From DATKZH01 sp964475955 (GTDB lineage Bacteria > Planctomycetota > Planctomycetia > Pirellulales > Thermoguttaceae): DNA of 17,441 bases. Below are positions 1 through 7,586 of the stretch, piece after piece. The first letter of the stretch is position 1. Each line of letters begins with the position of its first letter. The notes under the pieces are model-generated. The model had not been told where the DNA came from. It did not search any database and saw only the letters and a program-made list of their open reading frames with translations. The DNA lies in assembly GCA_964475955.1 (NCBI GenBank), contig CAYYZY010000163.1, positions 1 to 17,441 of the forward strand. Reading direction: 5' to 3'. Both the position numbers and the translations under genes were made by a program.

Positions 1-20
1 GCCGAGTGAATCGTCGCTTG

Positions 21-133
21 CCCGGACTATTCGTCCGCGCTCGTAGTGACCCGATACATCGGGTCCCGACTGCCCTCGCCGGCTTCGGACCGCATGATTG
101 CGGTCACTACAAGCGCGGTTTGAATAATCCGGG
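21..133. repeat. REPIN-like compound inverted repeat with two GTAG-headed hairpins
   Basis: Two outer arms, 21-51 and 102-133, are imperfect inverted repeats of about 31-32 bases. Each arm ends in the conserved block GTAGTGACC (43-51, and 102-110 on the other strand). Just inside each head is a perfect hairpin: GACCCGAT/ATCGGGTC (48-55/58-65, 2-base loop) and GACCGCA/TGCGGTC (88-94/99-105, 4-base loop). The heads match while the hairpin sequences differ. This is the layout of two REP units in inverted orientation (a REPIN), and REPs mobilised by RAYT transposases are known to carry GTAG heads. No RAYT gene is in the window, so mobility is inferred. It lies downstream of the sulfatase pseudogene. 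Confidence 0.7.
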
Positions 134-151
134 CCAGTCGTGCACCGTGAG

Positions 152-876
152 TCAGTTGCGCCCGAGGGAAAGGGTCGGCGTGTGGGCGGCCTCGCCTTCG
201 ACGCCCGGCCGGGGCAGGATCGTGCGCGGATTCTCGGCGATTCCCACCGGCCGGCAGTTGGGCCCCGGCCGCCCGTCGCCGAGGTCGGCCCGGGCTCGCT
301 CGAGGAGCCGCCTCAGCCGGGCAACGACGTCGGGATGCCCGGCGGCCACGTTCCGTCGCTCGCCGACGTCGTCTTCCAGGTTGAAGAGCTTGCCGTCGGC
401 GAACAGCTTCCAGGGGTCGGAACGCACGGCCCTGAGATGGGGCCCCGCGTAATAGTAAAAGGCCTCGTGCGGCGATTTCGCGCCCGGTTCGCCTCGCAGG
501 AGGGGCGCGACCGATTTGCCGTCGAGGATGCGGTCCTCGGGGAGCGACGCCCCGGCCAGCTCGGCGAACGTGGGCAGCAGGTCCATCGCCGTGACGACCT
601 CGTCGCACGTCGCCCCGGCCGGCACCGTTTCCGGCCACCAGGCCAACGTCGGTTCGCGCATCCCCCCCTCGAACTGGCTCCCCTTGCCGCCGCGCAGCGG
701 TTTGTTCACGCAGCCGCGGGCGCCGCCGTTGTCGGAAGTGAACACGACCAGGGTCCGTTCGGCGATCCCCAGGTCGCGCAGCGTGTGTAGGATTTGGCCG
801 ACGCTCCCCACATGGCGACCGCGGCCGCCGCGACGAACGCCGGCGCCGTGCCGGCGCGAAGGGTTCGCTCTCTCAT
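152..876 (-). pseudogene. Sulfatase remnant with internal deletion and frameshift
   Basis: The 3' part (about 811 to 152) encodes the C-terminal half of a type I sulfatase. It starts at SVGQILHTLRDLGI, continues through the metal-site motif FTSDNGG, the GGMREPTLAWWP strand, and the usual LRAVRSDPWKL and LFNLEDDVGE C-terminal blocks. Upstream, an ATG at 874-876 with a good Shine-Dalgarno (886-890) opens a typical signal peptide (MRERTLRAGTAPAFVAAAAV then AMWGASA). That frame is one base out of register with the sulfatase frame and stops at 706-708 after 56 codons. Aligned to the intact neighbouring sulfatase, about 230 residues are missing between signal peptide and DWS-type motif, including the Asp-Asp metal ligands and the CxPSR formylglycine site. 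The product cannot be an active sulfatase. An assembly error at about 800-811 is the alternative explanation. Confidence 0.8.
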
Positions 877-885
877 GATCCTCGA

Positions 886-890
886 CCTCC
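886..890 (-). promoter_or_regulatory. Ribosome binding site of the sulfatase remnant
   Basis: On the minus strand GGAGG lies 9 bases before the ATG at 876-874. Its preservation supports this ATG as the original start of the truncated sulfatase and shows that the deletion lies inside the gene rather than removing its 5' end. Confidence 0.6.
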
Positions 891-952
891 GGTTAATTGG
901 CGGCGGAGTATGGAGCCTTCAGGACTTGTCCGGAAACAGCCTGTGCAATTCA

Positions 953-1031
953 GGGTGGCTGTGGTCGAACGCAGCGAGTCCACGGTCCTACCGATTCCGG
1001 GGGCTCGCTGCGCTCGACCCCGGCCATCCGG
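953..1031. repeat. Large imperfect intergenic hairpin
   Basis: The arms at about 953-985 and 997-1031 form an imperfect inverted repeat of over 30 bases around an 11-base loop (986-996). The core is GGTCGAACGCAGCGAGTCC against GGTCGAGCGCAGCGAGCC on the other strand. It sits in the 188-base gap between the stop of the large sulfatase (1065) and the start of the sulfatase remnant (876), both on the minus strand. It could act as a transcription attenuator or mRNA 3'-end stabiliser there, or be a dispersed palindromic repeat. No run of T follows the stem, so it is not a textbook intrinsic terminator. Confidence 0.7.
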
Positions 1032-1064
1032 GCGCAGTCGCTGGCGTTCTTTCGCGGCCATTCC

Positions 1065-3989
1065 TTATCGGCTCCCCTCGGCGCTGAAATCATCGAACGT
1101 AATGTGTCCCCAGCCGGCCTGTTTGCGGTCGACGATGCGGAGGAAGACCTCCCGGCCCTTCCATTCGCTTACGTCCCACCGGATGCGGCGGAAGAAGGGC
1201 CCCTTGGGGCCGCCGGTGCGGAGGACTTCCGTGCCGTCGGCCGTGCACAGGGCGACGTAGGTTCGCTCGTCGTCGCCGCCTCCGACCAAAAACGACATGC
1301 GCCCGCCCTCGATGCGGAAACGGGGCGAGTCGATCATGCCGGTCATCTTGTCGGTGGCGTCGTCCTGCGTCGCGACGGTCGACAGGTGGTACCTGCCCTG
1401 CTTGTTGAACGGCACGTCCTTCCACCGCGGCAGGCTCTTGCGGTCGCTTACCACGCGGTCGAACTCGCCCTCGACGACCTCCCAGCCCTGGAGGTCGCCC
1501 GACTCGAAATCGAATCGCAGCGAGCCGACGGGCCGGGCGTTGTCGTAGGGGACCGGCTCGTATCGCGCCCGGCCGCGCGACGGCGCGGCGCGGGTCGCCC
1601 GGCCGTCGAATCGCTGGAGGTAGAGGTCTCCGCCCTGGGCGGCATGGCAAATTCCCCACGTGAGCCCTTGCCCCTTCCCCGTTTCCCGAAAGCCATCGAC
1701 CCGGTAGGCACCGGGCGCGCGGGGTGCGTTGGCGATCGGGTTGCGCGGCGCGAAGTGGATGCCGTCGTCGGCGAAGTAGATCCGTCGCGGACCGGTGGCG
1801 GTCGCCATCGAGGCAACCCCCTCGCCGTGCGGCCAGACGAGCACCTCGTGCCCCGGATGAAGCGGGCCGGCCGGGTGCTTCTCGTACGGGCCTTCCGGGT
1901 CCGCGGCGATCGCCACGCCCATCCGGGTCTCGCCCGGCGAATGGTCGATCTGCCGCCCCTTGTAGTAGAGCCAGTAGCGGCCGCCGCGCACGACGAGCGA
2001 AGCGTCGTCGACGCGCATGCTGTCGAACGCCTCCGGGTCGTCGCTGGGGCGGAGCACCGGGTTGGCGGCGCTTCTCTTCCAGGGGCCGTCGGGCGAGTCG
2101 GCAACGGCCAGGCCGATGGCCGTTTTCGTGTCCCGGTCGAAGGGCACGGGAACCCCGGTGTAGAAAAGGAAGTATCGGCCGTCGGCGGCAAGAATGTTCG
2201 GCGTGAAAACGCCGTGCTCGTCCCAGGCGCCCGCGACGCCTTTGCCAAGGGCGAGCCCCTGTTCGGTCCAGGCCTTGCCGTCGGGCGAGGTGGCGTAGTA
2301 GACTTCGGCCGAGTAGCCGCTCGGGTAGCCCCAGACGCCCGGCCCGGCCGCAACCTTCGAGTACCACACGTAGTACGTATCGTCGACTCGCAAAACGTCG
2401 CTCGGGTCGCGCCGCGTGACGCCCTCCTCCGGCGCGATCGCCGTGGCGAACGCGAAACTCCGCGGGTAGGGTGCGCCGCCGTCGGCCGGGATGGGATCGC
2501 CCATCGCGTCGACGCCTTCCCACCTGGCCGCGTCGGGCCGCTTCGGTCCCTCGTCGAAAAACCGGGCTCCCTCGCCGACGCGGTTGTAATCCCCCAACTC
2601 GCGACGCCCCTGTTCGGCCAGGCCCATCAGCTCGGCAACGACTTCGGGCTGCTCGGCGGCCACGTTGGTCGTCTCTGCGACGTCGGCCCTCAAGTCGTAG
2701 AGGGTCGGTTCGGCGACGGCGTCGACCATCCGCGCCGACCAGGAACACCACGGCGGCTTGGCCCGCCGGGGCAACACGAGCTTCCAGCGACCGTGGCGCA
2801 CCGCCTGAAGGTGGTTGTAGCAATAGTAGAAGAGGGTATTTCGCGGGTTCGCGGCGTGCGGCTCGCCGGACAGGATCGGCCAGACGTTGTGGCCATCGAG
2901 CTTCCGGCCGTCGGGCAAGGGGGCGCCGGCCAGGTGAGCCAAGGTCGGCAGGAGATCCATGGAGGTCAGCATCTCCTCGCACACCTTCCCGGCCGGAACG
3001 CGACCGGGCCAGCGCACGATGCACGGCACGCGCAGCCCGCCTTCCCAGGTGGTCATCTTGCAGCCGCGCAGAGGGCCCGGGCTTCCGTAGTACGGATCGC
3101 TGCCGTCGGGGGCGGCGAGGTGGTCCTCGACCCACGGCCCGTTGTCGGAGGTGAAGATCACGAGCGTCTTCCGGTCGATGCCCACCTCCCTCAAGGCCCC
3201 GAGCACCCGGCCCATGCTCCAGTCGAGTTCTTCGATCGTATCGCCGTAGGTCCCGCCTTCGGACGTTCCGCGAAACCGGTCCGACGCCCCGATCGGCACG
3301 TGGGGCATGTTGTGGGCCAGGTAGAGGAAGAAGGGCCGATGGCGGTTCTCCGCAATGAAGCGAACGGACTCCTCCGTATAACGCCGCGTCAGTTGGTTCA
3401 TCTCTTCCTGGTCGAGGAAATCGTCCAGGATTTCCATGCCGCGCATGATCTGCGTGCGGAACGAGCGCGGATCGACCGTGCGCGTGAAGCCGTTGTGCAG
3501 CGGCGTGCCGAAGAAGTGGTCGAATCCCTGGCCCGTCGGCATGAGCGGCTCTTCGTACGCCTCGTTTCGCCCGCCGGCCAGGTGCCACTTGCCCACCAGG
3601 CCGGTCGTATACCCGCAGCCCTTGAGGACCTCGGCCATCGTGATTTCGTCGGTGTGCAAAACCGGATGGCCCGCCTTCGTGTTGCCGACCTCGGCCACAC
3701 GGATCGGATAGCACCCGGTCATCAGGGCAGCGCGCGAGACGCCGCAGACGGGCTGCACGTAGAAGTCGGTCAGGCGCGTCCCCTCGGCCGCCATGCGGTC
3801 GAGGTTGGGGGTCTCGATTCGCGGCGCCCCGTAGCAGCTCAAGTCGCCGTAGCCGAGATCGTCGGTGAAGAAGATGACGAAATTGGGCCGGTCGAAGTCG
3901 GGCAGCTCGCCGGCGCCCGCGGGAATCACCCCCAAGGCGGCCGCCAAGACCGCGCAGCAAGGCCCGATACCCGCACGTGAACAGCGCAT
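1065..3989 (-). CDS. Secreted trimodular sulfatase / GH117-like / beta-sandwich protein
   Basis: This 974-residue protein begins with a signal peptide (about residues 1-27); AAGGGA lies 6 bases before the ATG. Residues 33-480 form a type I sulfatase: metal ligands D43-D44, nucleophile region C82-G-V-S-R86 followed by AALMTG, K134/H136 in VGKWH, H230 in MPHVP, and D282-N283-G. Formylglycine sites are normally CxPxR or CxAxR; V84 departs from this. Residues about 505-795 resemble GH117 (alpha-1,3-anhydro-L-galactosidase) propellers: RRDPSDVLRVDDTYYVWYS, WDEHGVFTPNILA, MGVAIAADPEGPY, GHEVLVWP (H714) and TWGICHA. Residues about 822-972 form a beta-sandwich seen in secreted planctomycete hydrolases (FESGDLQGW, SFLVGGG, WGHITFDDF). 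Inferred role is combined desulfation and terminal sugar removal on a sulfated galactan outside the cytoplasm. The sulfatase call is firm; the GH117 assignment is by motif recall. Confidence 0.88.
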   Translation of the reverse strand: MRCSRAGIGPCCAVLAAALGVIPAGAGELPDFDRPNFVIFFTDDLGYGDLSCYGAPRIETPNLDRMAAEGTRLTDFYVQPVCGVSRAALMTGCYPIRVAEVGNTKAGHPVLHTDEITMAEVLKGCGYTTGLVGKWHLAGGRNEAYEEPLMPTGQGFDHFFGTPLHNGFTRTVDPRSFRTQIMRGMEILDDFLDQEEMNQLTRRYTEESVRFIAENRHRPFFLYLAHNMPHVPIGASDRFRGTSEGGTYGDTIEELDWSMGRVLGALREVGIDRKTLVIFTSDNGPWVEDHLAAPDGSDPYYGSPGPLRGCKMTTWEGGLRVPCIVRWPGRVPAGKVCEEMLTSMDLLPTLAHLAGAPLPDGRKLDGHNVWPILSGEPHAANPRNTLFYYCYNHLQAVRHGRWKLVLPRRAKPPWCSWSARMVDAVAEPTLYDLRADVAETTNVAAEQPEVVAELMGLAEQGRRELGDYNRVGEGARFFDEGPKRPDAARWEGVDAMGDPIPADGGAPYPRSFAFATAIAPEEGVTRRDPSDVLRVDDTYYVWYSKVAAGPGVWGYPSGYSAEVYYATSPDGKAWTEQGLALGKGVAGAWDEHGVFTPNILAADGRYFLFYTGVPVPFDRDTKTAIGLAVADSPDGPWKRSAANPVLRPSDDPEAFDSMRVDDASLVVRGGRYWLYYKGRQIDHSPGETRMGVAIAADPEGPYEKHPAGPLHPGHEVLVWPHGEGVASMATATGPRRIYFADDGIHFAPRNPIANAPRAPGAYRVDGFRETGKGQGLTWGICHAAQGGDLYLQRFDGRATRAAPSRGRARYEPVPYDNARPVGSLRFDFESGDLQGWEVVEGEFDRVVSDRKSLPRWKDVPFNKQGRYHLSTVATQDDATDKMTGMIDSPRFRIEGGRMSFLVGGGDDERTYVALCTADGTEVLRTGGPKGPFFRRIRWDVSEWKGREVFLRIVDRKQAGWGHITFDDFSAEGSR

Positions 3990-4105
3990 CCGAGATCCCT
4001 TGCCTGAGGAGGGAGTGGGCCGCTTCCGATTGCCGTCATGCTATCGCGGCCCTCCGCCGCCCGTCAACGCCCCGCAGTCTCCGGACAAGGGCCGGCCCGA
4101 TCGCC

Positions 4106-4134
4106 GTAGCAGGCACACTCCGTGCGGGCTGCTA
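4106..4134. repeat. GTAG-headed hairpin
   Basis: GTAG (4106-4109) runs into a stem-loop: TAGCAG (4107-4112) pairs with CTGCTA (4129-4134), and GCAC (4113-4116) with GTGC (4122-4125), with a small bulge of GGG. It lies in the 410-base divergent space between the large sulfatase and the fucosidase. The GTAG head and palindrome recall REP units, like the pair at 21-133, but with a different stem sequence. Confidence 0.6.
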
Positions 4135-4189
4135 AGAACCGGCGATTGACCAGAGGGCAGGTTGGGTTCCGTTCGTGTTCCATCTTCGT

Positions 4190-4233
4190 ACGCCGAAGGC
4201 GTTCAATATGATAGCCCAGGGCGAAGCCCTGGG
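4190..4233. repeat. Tandem pair of GAA-loop hairpins
   Basis: Two perfect hairpins stand 12 bases apart: ACGCC-GAA-GGCGT (4190-4202) and CCCAGGGC-GAA-GCCCTGGG (4215-4233). Both have the same GAA loop. The second, an 8-bp GC-rich stem, is very stable. No T-run follows, so a terminator role is unsupported. Recollection suggests that similar ACGCCGAAGGCGT plus AGCCCAGGGC blocks recur between genes in planctomycete genomes; this was not checked. It lies upstream of the fucosidase start. Confidence 0.65.
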
Positions 4234-4267
4234 ACGCCCTCGGCAAGTGCGCAACCTGGTTTTGGGC

Positions 4268-4298
4268 CGCCGGCGAGGGCGGCCGTCCTCGCCCGGCG
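4268..4298. repeat. Loopless inverted repeat upstream of the fucosidase
   Basis: The arms 4268-4282 and 4283-4298 are near-complementary (one bulge, one mismatch) around the centre CGGCCG, giving a cruciform-type palindrome of about 31 bases. It is the last of three repeat structures packed into 4106-4298. The following stretch, 4299-4399, up to the fucosidase ATG shows no structure I could identify and no convincing promoter. Confidence 0.55.
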
Positions 4299-4399
4299 AT
4301 TCGGTCTTACGCGCGTCGCGCGGAGCTTGCGGCGGGGCGGTGCCCGCGTCAGAATGGGAGGCTGCCGTGCCGTCAACAGCCGTGAAAGGGAGCCCACCG

Positions 4400-5734
4400 A
4401 TGCCCCGTATCGCCGACCGACCGTTTTCCGCCGCCCTGGCAGCCGCCCTCCTCGCCGGCGCATTGGTTTCGCTCGCGCCTCGCCCCGGGCCCGCCGCGAC
4501 CGGCGGCGAGACGAAGGAGCAAAAGGACGCCCGAATGCGCTGGTGGCGCGACGCCAAGTTCGGCCTGTTCATTCACTGGGGCCTCTACGCCATACCCGCC
4601 GGCGAGTGGAAGGGCGAGAAGGTGCCCGGCATCGGGGAGTGGATCATGCACCGCGGCCGGATCCCCAAGGAGGAATACGAGAAACTCCGGGAGGAGTTCA
4701 ACCCGGTCAAGTACGATCCGCAAGCGTGGGTCCGCGTCGCCAGGCAGGCGGGCATGAAGTACATCGTGATCACGAGCAAGCACCACGACGGCTTCTGCCT
4801 CTTCGACTCGAAACTGACCGACTACGACGCCATGGGCACCCCGTACGGCAAGGACCTGCTCAAGCCGCTGGCCGACGCCTGCCACGAGCAGGGCCTCCGC
4901 ATCTGCTGGTACCATTCCATCATGGACTGGCACCACCCCGAAGCCCACAACGCGAAGTACTTCCAGCACATGCGAGGGCAGCTCGAGGAGCTGCTCACCA
5001 ACTACGGCGACGTCGGCGTGCTCTGGTTCGACGGCGAGTGGATCGACGAGTGGACCGAGCAGCAGGGCGTCGAACTGGAGAAGTACGTGCGCCGGTTGCA
5101 GCCCCGTCTGATCGTCAACAACCGGGTCGGCAAGCGCAAGCGGTCGCCCGGCGATTTCGGCACGCCCGAGCAGCACATCCCGGCCACGGGAACGCCCGGC
5201 TGGGACTGGGAAACCTGCATGACGATGAACGACACGTGGGGCTTCAAGAAGGACGACCACAACTGGAAGTCGACCGAAGACCTCGTTCGCAAGCTGGTCG
5301 ACGTCGTCAGCAAGGGCGGCAACTTCCTGCTCAACGTGGGGCCGACGGCCGAGGGCCAGATCCCCCGGCCCAGCATCGAGCGGCTGGCCGGGATCGGGCG
5401 CTGGATGGAAGCCAACGGCCGGAGCATCTACGGCACCACGGCCAGCCCGTTCCAACGGCTGCCCTGGGGCCGCTGCACCGCCAAGCCGGGCGTGCTCTAC
5501 CTGCACGTGTTCGACTGGCCCGGCGACGGCAAGCTGCTCGCGCCGGGCTTGCAGAACGACGTCACCCAAGCCTACCTGCTGGCCGACGACGCCCGGGCCG
5601 AGCTGACGACCAAGCGCACCGACGAGGGCGTGGTAGTCCGCGTGCCGGCCGAAGCGCCGGACGCGATCGACACGGTCGTCGTCCTGGAAATCGACGGCGA
5701 GCCGCGCGTGATGCAACGTGCCGTGAAACAGTAG
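4400..5734 (+). CDS. Secreted GH29 alpha-L-fucosidase
   Basis: The 444-residue protein starts at the ATG at 4400, chosen because AAAGGGAG precedes it and a signal peptide follows (MPRIADRPFSAALAAALLAG, cleavage near residue 33). GH29 hallmarks appear in order: FGLFIHWG (54-61), the KHHDGF block (127-132) that lines the fucose pocket, WYHS...DWHHP (170-180), and LWFDGEW (208-214) with D211 as the expected catalytic nucleophile. These are followed by TPEQHIP, WETCMTMNDTWG and NFLLNVGP. A short C-terminal beta-domain follows (about 380-444). The family hydrolyses terminal alpha-L-fucose with retention of configuration. It is followed after 52 bases by a second secreted protein on the same strand and lies divergent to the sulfatase/GH117 protein, consistent with a polysaccharide-utilisation cluster. 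The exact linkage specificity cannot be read from sequence. Confidence 0.93.
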   Translation: MPRIADRPFSAALAAALLAGALVSLAPRPGPAATGGETKEQKDARMRWWRDAKFGLFIHWGLYAIPAGEWKGEKVPGIGEWIMHRGRIPKEEYEKLREEFNPVKYDPQAWVRVARQAGMKYIVITSKHHDGFCLFDSKLTDYDAMGTPYGKDLLKPLADACHEQGLRICWYHSIMDWHHPEAHNAKYFQHMRGQLEELLTNYGDVGVLWFDGEWIDEWTEQQGVELEKYVRRLQPRLIVNNRVGKRKRSPGDFGTPEQHIPATGTPGWDWETCMTMNDTWGFKKDDHNWKSTEDLVRKLVDVVSKGGNFLLNVGPTAEGQIPRPSIERLAGIGRWMEANGRSIYGTTASPFQRLPWGRCTAKPGVLYLHVFDWPGDGKLLAPGLQNDVTQAYLLADDARAELTTKRTDEGVVVRVPAEAPDAIDTVVVLEIDGEPRVMQRAVKQ

Positions 5735-5786
5735 CCGCCTTCATCGGAAGACTGCACAATGCGCCGCGGCGACCCAGGAGAACGAG

Positions 5787-7586
5787 ATGTCGGCGAATTT
5801 CGCGCGCCCCGGCACGGCAGGCCTTTTGATCGCGGCGGTGGGGATCGCGGGTCCGGCCTCGGCGCTTGCGGCCGACGATCGCCCGACCGAGGCAGCCCGT
5901 CGCGTGGCGGCCGACATTCGTCGCGAAGTGTTGTTGCCGCCCAATGGGCCCGAGGGCCGACCGCTTCCGCTGGCAAGCCACTGGAACGCGGGCACGGTGC
6001 GGGGGACGTTCGGGCCCGAGCATCAGATCGGGCTGCTCCAGCGCGGCCACCACGTCCTGCCGTGGATGAGCTGGCCGCAGGGCGACCCCGGAGACGAGCG
6101 GTTCAAGGACTACTATGAACGGCTCGTCGACTATTTCGCGCGGCTCGATCTGCCTTTGTCGATACGCGGCACGCAATGGAACGCGATGCTCGTTCGCAAG
6201 GAGTACCGCGAAGGGCCGCCGTCGCGGTGGGCCGGCGTGGTTTCGCGCGACGGCCGGCGCGTGCCCAAGCTGAGCCCCTTCGGCCCCGTGGAGCCCTGGA
6301 AGGACCCGGCGGGGGAGTACGTCGCCACGCCGGCCATGCGGCGCGTCCAGGAGTTGTATCCCGACCCGCCGCGCGTGCTGCTGGTGTCGAACAACGAGCC
6401 GCCCGACCTGCGGTGGTCGAAGCACGGGCCGCTGGAAAAAGTCTCGAAGCGGTACCTGGAGCGCTACGGTGCGGGTCGCGACGACGAGTTCCGCCGCCAG
6501 GTCGTGGCCCAAGGCTGGATGGAACGCTACCCGGTCATGTTCGACGCCATGCGCGACGCGCTGGTCGGCGAAGCCTGGAAGCGGAACGTGCGGTTCGTCG
6601 GGTATGGCGCGTTCGGCCCCTCGCACTTCGGGCGATGGGACGGCTGGAAGGTCTATTCGCTCATCACCGACCGGTGGACCTCGCCCGACTGGCACTACTG
6701 GCAGGGCGGGAGCCCTTCGTACTACACGCACAACTGGAACCAGAACCGCGACCATTGGGTCTTTTCGACGCAGGTCCAGTCGATGAACTGGATCTTCATG
6801 CTCGAAGAGGCGTGGCGCGCGAACCCGGACTTCTGGTTCGAAATATCCACCTGGGACGGCAACGAGGTCGCAAGCTGGATGGAAGGCGTCGGCGCCCGGG
6901 ACCCGGCGCAGCTCGTCGAGCGTTCCAGTGCCCCGCTCCCACCGGAAGCGCGCAAGCAGATCGACGCGAAGTTGCTCGCGAAGTCGAAAGCCCTGCGGTA
7001 CCTCGCCGACGGCCAGACGTATCCGCCCGAGCGCACGGCGGGTTGGGTGCAGTTCGGCATGTGGCTGCTCAGGCCGCGCGCGGTGCGGGAGTTCCGAGGG
7101 CACGCCACGCCGCTGGAACCCGTGATGCCGTATTGGATGGAAACGGTCAAGGCGGTCGACCGCGTCTGGACCAACCCCACGCTCACGGAGTTTTGGCGCC
7201 ATGGGCGCCTGGTGCCCAACACGGCCCATCGCCATCCCTACCGGGCCGACGTGCCCGCGAAGTACGCCGACGTTCCCCGCTGGTATCTCCTGGACACGAA
7301 TCTCGATCCCCCGCGACCCTGGGAGCTGACGACCGATCTGCCCGTGTTCGCCCTGGCGCTGGTGCGCGGCGCGGAGGGCGACCGCCGGTGGCTCGTGTAC
7401 GCGCATTCGCCGCGGGCCTCGCGTGAAGCGGTCGAGATCACGATCCCCGGCTTCGGTCGCGTCACCTTCGACGTGCCGCGCGCCGGCGCGTTCTACACGG
7501 TCGGCGAGCGCAATTGCAGCGCCAGGCGAATCGACGTTCCCGCCAGGGACCGGCAAACGCTGCAAGACGAGAAGCCGACTGGATAA
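5787..7586 (+). CDS. Secreted protein, putative unassigned clan GH-A glycoside hydrolase
   Basis: I do not recognise a named family for this 599-residue protein. The ATG at 5787 has AGGAG 6 bases upstream and opens a signal peptide (about residues 1-29). Aromatic- and Asp-rich segments typical of polysaccharide-binding clefts follow (HHVLPWMSWPQ, GTQWNAM, WTSPDWHYWQGG). Two motifs resemble the catalytic glutamates of clan GH-A barrels: LLVSNNEPP (N203-E204, like the Asn-Glu-Pro acid/base after strand 4) and FWFEISTWDGNE (E352, like the nucleophile after strand 7). Residues about 500-585 look like an added C-terminal beta-domain. The likely operon with the fucosidase supports glycan degradation. 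The last 15 or so residues (TLQDEKPTG end) may come from the repeat-like sequence that follows. The fold is inference; the secreted status is well supported. Confidence 0.72.
   Translation: MSANFARPGTAGLLIAAVGIAGPASALAADDRPTEAARRVAADIRREVLLPPNGPEGRPLPLASHWNAGTVRGTFGPEHQIGLLQRGHHVLPWMSWPQGDPGDERFKDYYERLVDYFARLDLPLSIRGTQWNAMLVRKEYREGPPSRWAGVVSRDGRRVPKLSPFGPVEPWKDPAGEYVATPAMRRVQELYPDPPRVLLVSNNEPPDLRWSKHGPLEKVSKRYLERYGAGRDDEFRRQVVAQGWMERYPVMFDAMRDALVGEAWKRNVRFVGYGAFGPSHFGRWDGWKVYSLITDRWTSPDWHYWQGGSPSYYTHNWNQNRDHWVFSTQVQSMNWIFMLEEAWRANPDFWFEISTWDGNEVASWMEGVGARDPAQLVERSSAPLPPEARKQIDAKLLAKSKALRYLADGQTYPPERTAGWVQFGMWLLRPRAVREFRGHATPLEPVMPYWMETVKAVDRVWTNPTLTEFWRHGRLVPNTAHRHPYRADVPAKYADVPRWYLLDTNLDPPRPWELTTDLPVFALALVRGAEGDRRWLVYAHSPRASREAVEITIPGFGRVTFDVPRAGAFYTVGERNCSARRIDVPARDRQTLQDEKPTG

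Larger units (their letters stand above)
3990..4399. other. Divergent intergenic region with repeat cluster
   Basis: This 410-base space separates two divergently transcribed hydrolase genes, so promoters for both should lie here, but I could not identify a convincing -35/-10 pair. Bases 3990-4105 hold the ribosome binding site of the large sulfatase and otherwise nothing recognisable. Bases 4106-4298 hold three hairpin structures. An open frame runs in from position 4175 in phase with the fucosidase, but it crosses the repeats and lacks a ribosome binding site, so I treat it as non-coding. Confidence 0.6.

Noticed and set aside
897..3980. Very long open frame antisense to the large sulfatase
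   Set aside because: It mirrors the codon pattern of the real gene in GC-rich DNA, has no recognisable domain, and its Arg/Val/Gly-rich product is typical of antisense frames.
4226..4240. Intrinsic terminator at the CCCAGGGC hairpin
   Set aside because: No T-run follows on either strand, and the hairpin sits upstream of both flanking genes.
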